This document shows positions 44,776 to 51,975 of a stretch of DNA of 52,612 bases, piece after piece. Position 1 is the first letter of the stretch. The number at the start of each line of letters is the position of its first letter. Location of the stretch: the NCBI GenBank assembly GCA_900556135.1, contig USNR01000005.1:1-52612 (forward strand), in the 5' to 3' direction. Below the pieces are notes generated by a model, which was not told where the DNA came from, made no database searches, and was given only the letters and a program-made list of their open reading frames with translations. The stretch is from an uncultured Clostridium sp. Its GTDB lineage: Bacteria > Bacillota > Clostridia > TANB77 > CAG-508. Made by a program: the position numbers and the translations under genes.

Positions 44776-44894
44776 GACTAATAAATATGAGACACAATTA
44801 GGGATTGAAATTTTCTCTTAACTATGAACATCTGTCTTATTCGTAGGACGATAAGGGAAATTTCTTTTCCTAATTTGGATCATATTTATTAGTC
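44776..44894. repeat. ~119-bp palindromic repeat, copy A
   Basis: Perfect 15-bp ends GACTAATAAATATGA and TCATATTTATTAGTC, with an inner pairing of CAATTAGGGATTGAAATTT against AAATTTC...CCTAATTTGG. Flanks TAGCGCATT and AAAATGAGCGGA are shared with copy B at 51441-51560. The 44616-45199 gap holds this element, the empty site at 44969-44995 and the promoter at 45130, and no gene. Confidence 0.75.
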
Positions 44895-44968
44895 AAAATG
44901 AGCGGATGTTCTTAGCATTAGTGCACCGTCAAATGCTCTAATCACAACGTTTACAACAATCTCAAAAT

Positions 44969-44995
44969 TTGGTATTAAGTAATATACCTAATTCA
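44969..44995. repeat. Apparent empty insertion site of the 206-bp element
   Basis: TTGGTATTAAGTAATATACC here, followed by TAATTCAAAATTCATTTTTA, matches the two flanks of the element at 51598-51803 joined together. It appears to be the sequence without the insert. Confidence 0.6.
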
Positions 44996-45129
44996 AAATT
45001 CATTTTTATGTAACCAATTTTCAATCTTACTTCATTCAGATTTTATAACAGAATGTTATATTTTACAATACCTTTTATTATTTCATATATACATAATCTC
45101 TCAAAAAAACTTAGTTTCAACTGCAATAA

Positions 45130-45159
45130 TTGACTTTCTTTCATTACTTGTGCTATAAT
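45130..45159 (+). promoter_or_regulatory. Sigma-A promoter of the DUF4364 gene
   Basis: TTGACT (45130-45135), an 18-base spacer and a perfect TATAAT (45154-45159), about 40 bases before the start. Confidence 0.75.
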
Positions 45160-45198
45160 GAATTCAGTTTTATTTAATATACAAATACAAAAAAGAAA

Positions 45199-45759
45199 GT
45201 GAGTGTGTCAATTTTGAAAATAACATCTGATGAAGAATCATTAGCCGAGAACAAAGTTCTTATTTTATATGTTTTAAACAAGGCTAATAAACCTCTAACA
45301 AATGATGTATTATATAAATTAGTTTTATCTGCAACTGATATGAACTATTTCTATTTCCAGCAATTCATATTAGACTTAATAAATGTAAAATATATCTTCT
45401 CATTTCAAAAAGAAGATCAAACACTTTATCAAATTACTGACTCTGGAAAAACAACTCTAGACTTAACTCTAGATTTACTACCAGGAATTATAAAATTAAA
45501 AGCAGATACAAACTTAAAATCTATTCTTGATAGCTCAGAAGAAGAACACTCTATAGTGGCAGAGTTTACACCTCTTAGCGAAAATCATTATACTATAGTA
45601 TGTAAAATTATAGAAAATAACGAAACAATATTTGAAGTAAAAACATTTGCAGGCTCTAGAGACGAAGCCAAAGCAATTGTAGACAATTGGCAAAATAATG
45701 CCACAACAATCTATCCAAGTATTATTGGAATTTTGACAAAAAATAATACTGAAATTTAA
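45199..45759 (+). CDS. DUF4364 family winged-helix protein
   Basis: A 186-aa cytoplasmic protein resembling DUF4364 (PF14277). The N-terminal half (about 10-85) has the pattern of a winged helix-turn-helix (ENKVLILYVLNKANKPLT, DMNYFYFQQFILDLI, YQITDSGKTTLDL), like PadR-type regulators. The C-terminal half is a beta-rich domain. It may bind DNA, but no target is known. The start codon appears to be GTG 45199; another in-frame GTG lies two codons later and the ribosome site is weak. A consensus promoter precedes it and a bidirectional terminator follows. Confidence 0.85.
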   Translation: MSVSILKITSDEESLAENKVLILYVLNKANKPLTNDVLYKLVLSATDMNYFYFQQFILDLINVKYIFSFQKEDQTLYQITDSGKTTLDLTLDLLPGIIKLKADTNLKSILDSSEEEHSIVAEFTPLSENHYTIVCKIIENNETIFEVKTFAGSRDEAKAIVDNWQNNATTIYPSIIGILTKNNTEI

Positions 45760-45781
45760 TTTCTTTTTATCACAAAAAGTA

Positions 45782-45813
45782 GTCAGATTAATGTTTAGAA
45801 ATATTAATCTGAC
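45782..45813. terminator. Bidirectional terminator between the DUF4364 gene and proS
   Basis: Perfect 11-bp arms GTCAGATTAAT / ATTAATCTGAC with a 10-base loop, followed by a T-run (TTTTTTTATT). Confidence 0.85.
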
Positions 45814-45832
45814 CATTTTTTTATTACTTAAC

Positions 45833-47131
45833 TTATATATACTTTCTGCTATTTTTTATATTTAAAAATTCTTGAATTAACTCTTCTTCTGTATAAGTTA
45901 TTCTCTCTTTTGTTGCAATATTCTCAACTTCATATTTTCCAGCTTCAGCCTTATTGCCTAAAACTATCATATATGGAGTTCCAAGCATTGCGCAATCCTT
46001 AATTTTAGCTCCTAACATTCCTTGTTTTCTATCATCCAATATTACTGGAATGTTTTTCTCCATTAATTTATTGTACAAATCTTCCGCTTCTTCCATTTTA
46101 TTATCAATAGTAACTATTTGTAATAAATATGGTGCCACGCTTGTAGGTAATGCAATTCCAGTTACCTCATTCTTTTCATTCTTCAATACATAGTTTTCAT
46201 ATATTGTTGCAACGGTCCTACTAATTCCAATACCATAACATCCCATGTAGAATATTTGCTCTTTGCCGTCTTTATCTATATAACAAGCATTCATAGCTTT
46301 AGAATATTTTGTTCCTAATTGGAATATATGACCCAATTCTATAGATTTTTTAGCTTCAACATTTTCTGTGCTCTCTATTCCATATTTCTCTTTAAGATAT
46401 TCATTTGCATCTTCTCTCTCCAATATTTCCGTATTAAATGCTACTCCTGTATTTTTATCAAACAAAATAGTATCTTCTCCAATTGGTGATATTAGCATGA
46501 ACTCTTCAGATTGATTTCCACCCATAGCTCCACTATCAGCAGCAACTGGTTGAACATCTAATCCTATTGTCTTAAATATTTCTAAATATGCTTCTCTTAT
46601 ATTTTTATATGTTTTTGCAGATTCTTCTTCATTTATATCAAAGCTATAGGCATCCATCATTGGAAAAGTTTTTCCTCTTAATAAATATCCTCTAGTTCTT
46701 ATTTCATTTCTATATTTTTCTCCAATTTGATATAGTGTAACTGGTAAATTTTTATATGATGTTATTCTACCTTTTACAAATTCAGTAACAGCTTCTTCTG
46801 CTGTAGGAGCCATAACGAAATCTCCTTTTTGTGTATCTACTGGAATAATTGTACCATCTTCTAAATATTTAGATAGCCTTCCAGATTCTTCCCATAAACT
46901 CTTTGGTTGCATAGTTGGTAATAACACTTCTATACATCCATATTTATTAAGAACTCCTCTTACTATGCTTTCTACATTTTGCCTTACCCCTAATGGTACG
47001 TTATTGTACGCAAATATTCCTGTTCCATATTGAACTAGTTGATTGGTTTGCATTAGTATATCTTGTGCTGGATATGATTCATCCAAATTATTTACTCTAA
47101 TTGTTCCTAAACCTGTTTGTGATAATTTCAT
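45833..47131 (-). CDS. proS: Prolyl-tRNA synthetase lacking the INS editing domain
   Basis: Class II synthetase of 432 aa. Motif 1 lies in the VPLGVRQNVESIVRGVL region, motif 2 in KYRNEIRTRGYLLRGKTFPMMDAYSF, and motif 3 in MGCYGIGISRTVAT. An anticodon-binding domain is at the C-terminus (about 345-425). In typical bacterial ProRS a ~180-residue INS domain that deacylates Ala-tRNA-Pro lies between motifs 2 and 3. Here only about 45 residues separate GEDTILFD from IELGHIFQLGTKYS, so INS is missing, as in alphaproteobacterial ProRS. AAGGAG precedes ATG 47131; a TTG two codons upstream is less likely. scpB lies 42 bases upstream in the same direction. Confidence 0.95.
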   Translation of the reverse strand: MKLSQTGLGTIRVNNLDESYPAQDILMQTNQLVQYGTGIFAYNNVPLGVRQNVESIVRGVLNKYGCIEVLLPTMQPKSLWEESGRLSKYLEDGTIIPVDTQKGDFVMAPTAEEAVTEFVKGRITSYKNLPVTLYQIGEKYRNEIRTRGYLLRGKTFPMMDAYSFDINEEESAKTYKNIREAYLEIFKTIGLDVQPVAADSGAMGGNQSEEFMLISPIGEDTILFDKNTGVAFNTEILEREDANEYLKEKYGIESTENVEAKKSIELGHIFQLGTKYSKAMNACYIDKDGKEQIFYMGCYGIGISRTVATIYENYVLKNEKNEVTGIALPTSVAPYLLQIVTIDNKMEEAEDLYNKLMEKNIPVILDDRKQGMLGAKIKDCAMLGTPYMIVLGNKAEAGKYEVENIATKERITYTEEELIQEFLNIKNSRKYI

Positions 47132-47173
47132 TTTCAATTCTCCTTTTATTAAAATATTTTTAACTATTAATTT

Positions 47174-47869
47174 TTAATTATCTTCCTCTTCCCTTTCGGG
47201 CATTGGAGCCTCTATTTTTCCAGCCTTTTCTAATACAGTATTTTCTTCTTCTACTCCATTTTCATTTAACTCAATACTATCTTCTTTTATATTATTTTTT
47301 TCACTACTATTTGTGTTTACAATATCATCTATTACAATTTGTTGATTTTCATCTAATTTGTATTTAGGCAAATCTGGTAAATCATTTAAACTGTTTAAAC
47401 CGAACATCTTTAAGAAGTTTGAAGTTGTAGAATACATAGTTGGTCTACCTGGCGCATCTAATTTTCCTACACTTTCAATTAAATCATACTCTAATAATTT
47501 ATACATTGTTCCATCAGAATTTACACCTCTTATAGACTCAATTTCTGCTCTTGTAATTTTTGGATTATATGCAATTATTGCAAGAGTCTCCAATGCAGCC
47601 TGAGACAAGTTAGGTTTGTTCCTTTTGTCAAATATTTGGTATAAATATTCATATAAATCCTTTTTAGTAGCAAGCTGATAACTATCTTCCACTTTTATTA
47701 TTTCTATTCCTCTATTTTCATGTTTATATTCTTCTTGCATCACACTAATTATAGCATTTAGTTCATCTTCGCTTATTTCTAAAACTGACATTAATTCCTT
47801 TTTATTAACTTCTTTACCCGCTGCAAATAATACAGCCTCAATTACAGCTTTTTTCTTATTTATTTCCAT
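47174..47869 (-). CDS. scpB: Segregation and condensation protein B
   Basis: A winged-helix kleisin-interacting subunit of the SMC-ScpA-ScpB condensin. The family segments are AVIEAVLFAAGKEV at the N-terminus, SQAALETLAIIAYNPKITRAEIESIRGVNSDG in the middle, and the GRPTMYSTTSNFLKMFGLNSLNDLP stretch. Length is 231 aa with an acidic C-terminal tail. scpA and smc are not in the window. A promoter with an 18-base spacer lies 29-58 bases upstream. Confidence 0.95.
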   Translation of the reverse strand: MEINKKKAVIEAVLFAAGKEVNKKELMSVLEISEDELNAIISVMQEEYKHENRGIEIIKVEDSYQLATKKDLYEYLYQIFDKRNKPNLSQAALETLAIIAYNPKITRAEIESIRGVNSDGTMYKLLEYDLIESVGKLDAPGRPTMYSTTSNFLKMFGLNSLNDLPDLPKYKLDENQQIVIDDIVNTNSSEKNNIKEDSIELNENGVEEENTVLEKAGKIEAPMPEREEEDN

Positions 47870-47897
47870 GTTTTGTACCTTTCCTCTTACGCTAACT

Positions 47898-47927
47898 ATT
47901 ATACATTCAAAAAGACTTATATGTCAA
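47898..47927 (-). promoter_or_regulatory. Sigma-A promoter of scpB-proS, next to a palindrome
   Basis: On the minus strand TTGACA (47922-47927) and TATAAT (47898-47903) are perfect, with an 18-base spacer. The palindrome AAGGTCAAAGACCTT overlaps the start of the -35 box and could be an operator. Confidence 0.7.
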
Positions 47928-47994
47928 GGTCTTTGACCTTTTTACTATACTTATAATATCATCTTTATTAGAATAAGTTAGCACAGCCTTTATA

Positions 47995-48083
47995 AGAACA
48001 AATCTGAAAATTTTCAATTTTCAGTCTTTACTCTACTATTTAGTTTTCTACATAAAATTGAAAATTTCAGTAAATTTGTTCTC
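47995..48083. repeat. Copy 2 of the ~85-bp short repeat
   Basis: AGAACAAATCTGAAAATTTT opens the element and AAAATTTCAGTAAATTTGTT closes it, giving inverted ends of about 20 bp. Ends match copy 1 at 14613-14690; the middle does not. The 47869-48208 gap otherwise holds the scpB promoter and a terminator. Confidence 0.65.
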
Positions 48084-48148
48084 GTGCGAAAATTTATGAA
48101 ATAAATTTTCTGTACAATATATTAGATATAATAGAAAAAATGAAGCAT

Positions 48149-48168
48149 CCCAATGCATACGCACTGGG
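48149..48168 (-). terminator. Terminator of the isolated membrane gene
   Basis: On the minus strand CCCAGTGC and GCATTGGG pair around a 4-base loop with one mismatch, followed after a few bases by CATTTTTTC. Confidence 0.75.
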
Positions 48169-48207
48169 ACACTTTACATAGTTTTTTGTTACTTTGTGAG
48201 CAGTTAC

Positions 48208-48510
48208 TTAGTCATCATGCTTCTCATCATTTACATTCCAGAACCAAGACTTTAAGTATTTGTAATCCCTCCAGTCGGTAATAAGGTATATACTGGAAAG
48301 AAATGTTACACCTCCCAAGGTGTAATAGTTGCAAGCATCCTCTGCTCCCAGAACAATATTTACTACCAATAAGAGTAAAACTATTCCAGTTAAGATGCTT
48401 TCAGCTACACATCTAATCAATGGCAGTGTAGCAAAGCAATAGCTCAGAGTAAAAATACTTACAAGTACCACTGCTCCAACGATGCCCACCGTAATAATAC
48501 TAGTCAGCAT
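48208..48510 (-). CDS. 100-aa membrane protein of foreign base composition
   Basis: No family recognised. Three hydrophobic segments (about 5-28, 36-54 and 60-76) are followed by a polar C-terminus (DWRDYKYLKSWFWNVNDEKHDD). Base composition is visibly higher in G+C than neighbouring genes. Like the gene at 7579-8070 it stands alone, with a near-consensus promoter, a leader and its own terminator. AAGGAGAGGAAGG precedes the ATG. Probably horizontally acquired; function unknown. Confidence 0.78.
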   Translation of the reverse strand: MLTSIITVGIVGAVVLVSIFTLSYCFATLPLIRCVAESILTGIVLLLLVVNIVLGAEDACNYYTLGGVTFLSSIYLITDWRDYKYLKSWFWNVNDEKHDD

Positions 48511-48617
48511 TGCCTTCCTCTCCTTTATAAATAGAATATCTATATAAAAAGTAGAGGGCAGTTTTTCTTCCCTCCACTAATTTTAGTGAACGGAAATTTA
48601 TACCACTTTACGTAATT

Positions 48618-48646
48618 ATTATACACCCTTTATGCACATTTTTCAA
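48618..48646 (-). promoter_or_regulatory. Sigma-A promoter and structured leader of the 100-aa gene
   Basis: On the minus strand TTGAAA (48641-48646), a 17-base spacer and TATAAT (48618-48623). The leader of about 100 bases contains a hairpin GTGGAGGG / CCCTCTAC. Confidence 0.7.
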
Positions 48647-48706
48647 GCCTTTGTTTTCCATCTCCTTTAACCTAGTTGTATCCTTCTTCCCACTGGTTCT
48701 CACGCT

Positions 48707-49411
48707 CTAAATCCCAGTAGGACGATAAGGAAATTTTCTTGCTTCCTCAATTTCTTCATCGGTCGCATTGGTACATTCCTTTATTAACTCTATACTAAGA
48801 TGTGCCCTTAACATTCTTCCTATTACTTCAATTTTGGTTGTCCTTTTTCTTTCTATCCTTCCGTTTTTCCTCTCCCTTTGCAACTCCATCATACCAATAA
48901 TCTACTAATGCCTGCCCTAACCTCATATCTTTTTCCTCCTTCATATTTATTTTTTCTAACAATTCTTCTGCCAAATCGTAGTTTACCTCTCTTATTACAT
49001 TTGTTATGTAGATGCTTATTCTTTCTTTTTCATCTTCTGTAAGTATACATTTTTCTTCAAATCCTGTTAACCTTGTTTGCCCTTTTTCTATTATTTGGGG
49101 TTCAAATGTTGAATTTCTATCCCTGGGGTTTTTACTAAAATATTTCCATATTTTGTTTTTACTGTCTTGGGTTTACAATACCCATTTCTAAAGTTCTTTT
49201 CTTCGTTATTTCCTGTATGTTTATATTTTGAATATTCCAAATGATTATCTAATTCTGTTTCTAAAAGTCTTTGCATTAATGGCTGTAATAACCCATCTAA
49301 ATAACTTTCGACATCTAAACTATTTTGTATTTTTCCTTCTTTGAACTGTTTTACTGCTTCATCTATTATCATATCATTTATGCTCTTTTTTTCTTCTTTT
49401 TTATTGCTCAT
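48707..49411 (-). pseudogene. Mosaic remnant: IS256-type transposase start joined to an Rpn-type nuclease end
   Basis: From 49411 the frame encodes an IS256-family N-terminus (SLDVESYLDGLLQPLMQRLL, NHLEYSKYKHTGNN, NFRNGYCKPKTVKTKYG). It shifts frame near 49130 at a CCCC run, after which RDRNSTFEPQIIEKGQTRL continues the IS256 pattern. The text then changes to LTEDEKERISIYITNVIREV and ALVDYWYDGVAKGEE, shifts frame again, and ends TKIEVIGRML...NATDEEIEEARK. This last stretch matches the end of the Rpn-type gene at 52160. It is therefore a composite of at least two decayed mobile genes. Confidence 0.75.
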
Positions 49412-49465
49412 TTCTTTTTTTCCTTTATATAAAATCTATTTTTGGATATATTTGTATTATATCAT

Positions 49466-49879
49466 TTAATATCCACAACCATTCTCTTTTTTTAAACGAT
49501 ATAAATCCGAAATAATTTTATAAAATTTTGGTACTAGATCTGTTAATGAATCTACAAATATGATGTCTGGAAATGCTATTTTTGCAGTCCTTTTCATGTT
49601 TCTATTTTCATCTACTGATAAGAATAAGATGTTCTTTAATCCTCTACTTTTCAGAGATTCGAAGCAATCTAACCAAAACCTATTATTGTTTACTTTGTCT
49701 TGATATATGTTCAAGAATTGTCTATAACCTTTTATATCTATCCCTATAAAAGTATAAATGTTACTCTTTTCTATATAATCTCCCTTCTTAATATTTATTT
49801 CATTTTTTATTGCATATACAACTAAGTATGTTTCATCTAACCTCCTCTTACTACATTCTGTTAATGTTAATTGATTCAT
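49466..49879 (-). CDS. Small IS256 (mutator)-related protein with disrupted active site
   Basis: A protein of 137 aa resembling the central part of IS256-type transposases: IYTFIGIDIKGYRQFLNIYQ, then NRFWLDCFESLKSRGLKNILFLSVDENRN and KIAFPDIIFVDSLTDLV. The first catalytic Asp, expected in the 'DA.HYKVR' segment, is replaced (LVVYAIKNEI); the second region keeps an Asp (SVDEN). The protein is far shorter than a transposase (about 400 aa). It nevertheless has a clean AGGAGAG ribosome site before ATG 49879 and no internal stop. It may be a decaying remnant or a co-opted gene. It lies directly downstream of the putative DGR target. Confidence 0.65.
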   Translation of the reverse strand: MNQLTLTECSKRRLDETYLVVYAIKNEINIKKGDYIEKSNIYTFIGIDIKGYRQFLNIYQDKVNNNRFWLDCFESLKSRGLKNILFLSVDENRNMKRTAKIAFPDIIFVDSLTDLVPKFYKIISDLYRLKKENGCGY

Positions 49880-49903
49880 TTTACTCTCCTTTCGTGAGCA
49901 CAA

Positions 49904-49936
49904 AAATATGATGTGTAAAATTTACACACCATATAA
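49904..49936. repeat. Short palindrome before the IS256-related gene
   Basis: TATGATGTGTAAA and TTTACACACCATA form an imperfect inverted repeat just upstream of the ribosome site of the gene at 49879. It could be an operator or a transcript-end hairpin; there is no T-run. Confidence 0.4.
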
Positions 49937-49969
49937 TACACCATCACTCTTTTTCTGTTAACTTATTCT

Positions 49970-49989
49970 CCCATAGTCTCTACTATGGG
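49970..49989. other. 8-bp-stem, 4-nt-loop hairpin after the putative variable region
   Basis: In gene sense CCCATAGT, loop AGAG, ACTATGGG: a perfect 8-bp stem with a 4-nt loop, 46 bases past the stop of the FGE-like gene. No T-run follows (GAGAATAAG), so it does not look like an intrinsic terminator. Known DGR targets carry a hairpin/cruciform of this size just past the variable repeat. Confidence 0.6.
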
Positions 49990-50035
49990 TTCTTGTTCCT
50001 GATAATCTCTGGTTTATCGCATCCATGGCTCAGGT

Positions 50036-50165
50036 CTACCTTAGTAAAGTGAGACACGCGCTCCGATACGCGTCTTCGCCGCGGGTCGTACTGCTGCGGT
50101 TGCGATAAGACGCTGGAGCACTAGCGTTATTGAGGCTGTAAAGGCCTCCACGCTCAGTACAAGGA
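50036..50165 (-). other. Putative DGR variable region at the 3' end of the FGE-like gene
   Basis: The last ~130 bases of the gene are far richer in G+C than the rest (36/60 in the line from 50041 and 32/60 in the line from 50101). They use codons such as CGC, AGC, GCG and ACG that are rare in the neighbourhood. They encode RGGLYSLNNASAPASYRNRS and the closing YRSACLTLLR, the C-lectin end where DGR diversification normally falls. The template repeat is not in the window, so variable positions cannot be assigned here. Confidence 0.6.
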
Positions 50166-51280
50166 AATTTGGAATTGGAAGAATACTCTAGGGTCCACTC
50201 AATCACATTACCTGCAAGGTCGCATATGTTCATTTTACTATTTCTTGTTTCATCTGCTCCAGTTGTTAATAATACACTTTCCCTTGAAGCTTTTTGATAT
50301 CCTGCTGCTGTGATAGTCTTCCAGCCTGCTCCGTGATTTTCCGAGTATTTTGCCTTTGTATTTGTTACTGTAAAACTTGCTTTCATGTAATTTCCCCAAT
50401 TTGTACTATCTGTTTTTAAATCTGCTTGCGACGTTTCTTTTGTTTCTAAGTATTTTAATACTAAATCCCATTGTAAACCAAACATTAAACTACTTGTATA
50501 TTTTCCACCACTTGGTAATACTCTGCTTGCTAATGTTTGTGCCTCGCTACAATATACATATGTTAACGGATATTGGTTCGCTTTAGATGTTGGAATCAAA
50601 TCTGTAGCTATTTCTGTATGACTTGTTCTATTTGGTCCTATTCCCATTTCGTATCTTCCTATCCAGAAGCCTCCATGTGCATATACACTTTCTAGCATGT
50701 TATTATACATTGTCTCATAATTCGCTTGTGATACTCCACATCCATCATACCAAATATCTGAATATTCACTTTCCCTGTAATCTGTTGCATATTCTATTAA
50801 TTTTGTTTTTATTGTATTTAATTCTGCATCTGTAAAGTTTGTTATGTTTAAATTATCTGTTCCATATACATCTGCTGTTTTTGGTACTTCAATCCACACG
50901 TATTGATTTCCACTACCATCTTCTATTACTAGTCCATTGCTAAAATCTGTTCCACTTACTAGCGTATAATCACTACTTGGTAAATATGGGGTTGAACTTC
51001 CATCTTCCCTTGATGGCAATAAATCTGTTCCAGAACCTCCGCCTGTCATTTTATTTATATAATCTTCTGCTGAGTCCAAATCTTTTTGCTCATTTTCTTT
51101 TGCTTTGCCATATTCTTCCTTGGCATCTCCAGCTTTTGTTATTATTCCATTATTATCTAAAACTAAACTTAAACTAACTCCAGCTAATATCAATAATACA
51201 ACAATGGTCACAACAAGAGCCACTAAGGTTATACCTGCCTGTTTTCTACCTCTCTTAAAAATTTTACATTTGTTTCTCAT
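50036..51280 (-). CDS. Prepilin-leader protein with FGE/C-type lectin domain; probable DGR target
   Basis: A 414-aa protein. A basic N-terminus and prepilin-like leader (KQAGITLVALVVTIVVLLIL, with no Glu at position 5) are followed by a helix ending KENEQKDLDSAEDY. A Gly/Ser linker at about 80-95 precedes an FGE-sulfatase/C-type lectin domain to the C-terminus. The domain has NQYVWIEVPKT, GGFWIGRYEMGIG, the conserved MNICDLAGNVIEWTLEY, and RGGLY...ASYRNRS. The FGE catalytic cysteines are not evident, so binding rather than catalysis is expected. GAGGAGG lies 8 bases before the ATG. Its leader matches the frameshifted gene at 43818-44616, and the two share upstream DNA. A surface-displayed binding protein is inferred. 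Confidence 0.85.
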   Translation of the reverse strand: MRNKCKIFKRGRKQAGITLVALVVTIVVLLILAGVSLSLVLDNNGIITKAGDAKEEYGKAKENEQKDLDSAEDYINKMTGGGSGTDLLPSREDGSSTPYLPSSDYTLVSGTDFSNGLVIEDGSGNQYVWIEVPKTADVYGTDNLNITNFTDAELNTIKTKLIEYATDYRESEYSDIWYDGCGVSQANYETMYNNMLESVYAHGGFWIGRYEMGIGPNRTSHTEIATDLIPTSKANQYPLTYVYCSEAQTLASRVLPSGGKYTSSLMFGLQWDLVLKYLETKETSQADLKTDSTNWGNYMKASFTVTNTKAKYSENHGAGWKTITAAGYQKASRESVLLTTGADETRNSKMNICDLAGNVIEWTLEYSSNSKFPCTERGGLYSLNNASAPASYRNRSSTTRGEDAYRSACLTLLR

Positions 51281-51440
51281 ACTGATTTCCTCCTCAAAAA
51301 TTTTATTTTTTCCTTTAGTAAAATACTAAAATACATCCGAATACGGTATTAGTATAATAATTTCAATTCGTTTCAATTATTATACTAAGCACTTGCTTCT
51401 AGCAATCTAAAGCACATAATTGTATCAAACTAGCGCATTG

Positions 51441-51560
51441 GCTAATAAATATGATACACAATTAGGGATTGAAATTTTCTCTTAACTATGAGCCTTCGTC
51501 TTCATCATAGGACGATAAGGGAAATTTCTGGGTTCCCTAATTTGAATCATATTATTAGGC
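51441..51560. repeat. ~120-bp palindromic repeat, copy B
   Basis: Left end GCTAATAAATATGAT with CACAATTAGGGATTGAAATTTT, right end CCTAATTTGAATCATATTAT and AGGC. It matches copy A at 44776-44894 through both arms, the inner ACGATAAGGGAAATTT, and the flanks. Between it and the prepilin gene a second palindrome (AGTATAATAATT... at about 51350-51387) is also shared between the loci. Confidence 0.75.
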
Positions 51561-51597
51561 AAAATGAGCGGACGTCAAAAGACACACAATATTGGTA

Positions 51598-51803
51598 TTA
51601 AGTATATTACTTAAGGATTTTGTTCATACTGAAAGTATAGCAATAAAATGCCTAAAAATCAATATTTTATAACAAAAAGTTTTATCTTTCTTGTTATAAA
51701 TTTTTTATAAATTTTTTGGAACAAAATTGCTTAAAAGTTGTGGAAAAACCTGAAAATTAAGTAATTCCTAAAAGAGCGAAAAATCCTTAAGTAATATACT
51801 TAA
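51598..51803. mobile_element. 206-bp MITE-like element with perfect 24-bp inverted ends
   Basis: Ends TTAAGTATATTACTTAAGGA plus TTTT (51598-51621) and the exact inverse complement (51780-51803) enclose 158 bases with no open frame. Comparison with 44969-44995 shows the same flanks joined without the insert, which supports mobility. No transposase is associated. Confidence 0.65.
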
Positions 51804-51975
51804 TTCAAAAATCATTTTTTATGTAACCAAATTCATCCCTAATTTATTTAGAGTTTATAACAAACTGTTTTATTTTTCAAGTTAATTTAATTAATAAAAA
51901 ATATTTTTTTACAAAACAATTAAAGAAATAATTACTCGTAATATATCTCTTAAATATACTCCACCTAGCACTATT

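Noticed and set aside
47915..47945. AGGTCAAAGACCTTGACA near the scpB promoter as a CtsR operator
   Set aside because: CtsR needs a direct GGTCAAA heptad repeat at fixed spacing; only one heptad is present, the other half forms a palindrome instead.
51441..51560. Palindromic repeats considered as integron attC sites
   Set aside because: They are structured imperfect palindromes, but the attC core GTTRRRY/RYYYAAC pair is missing and there is no integron integrase in the window.
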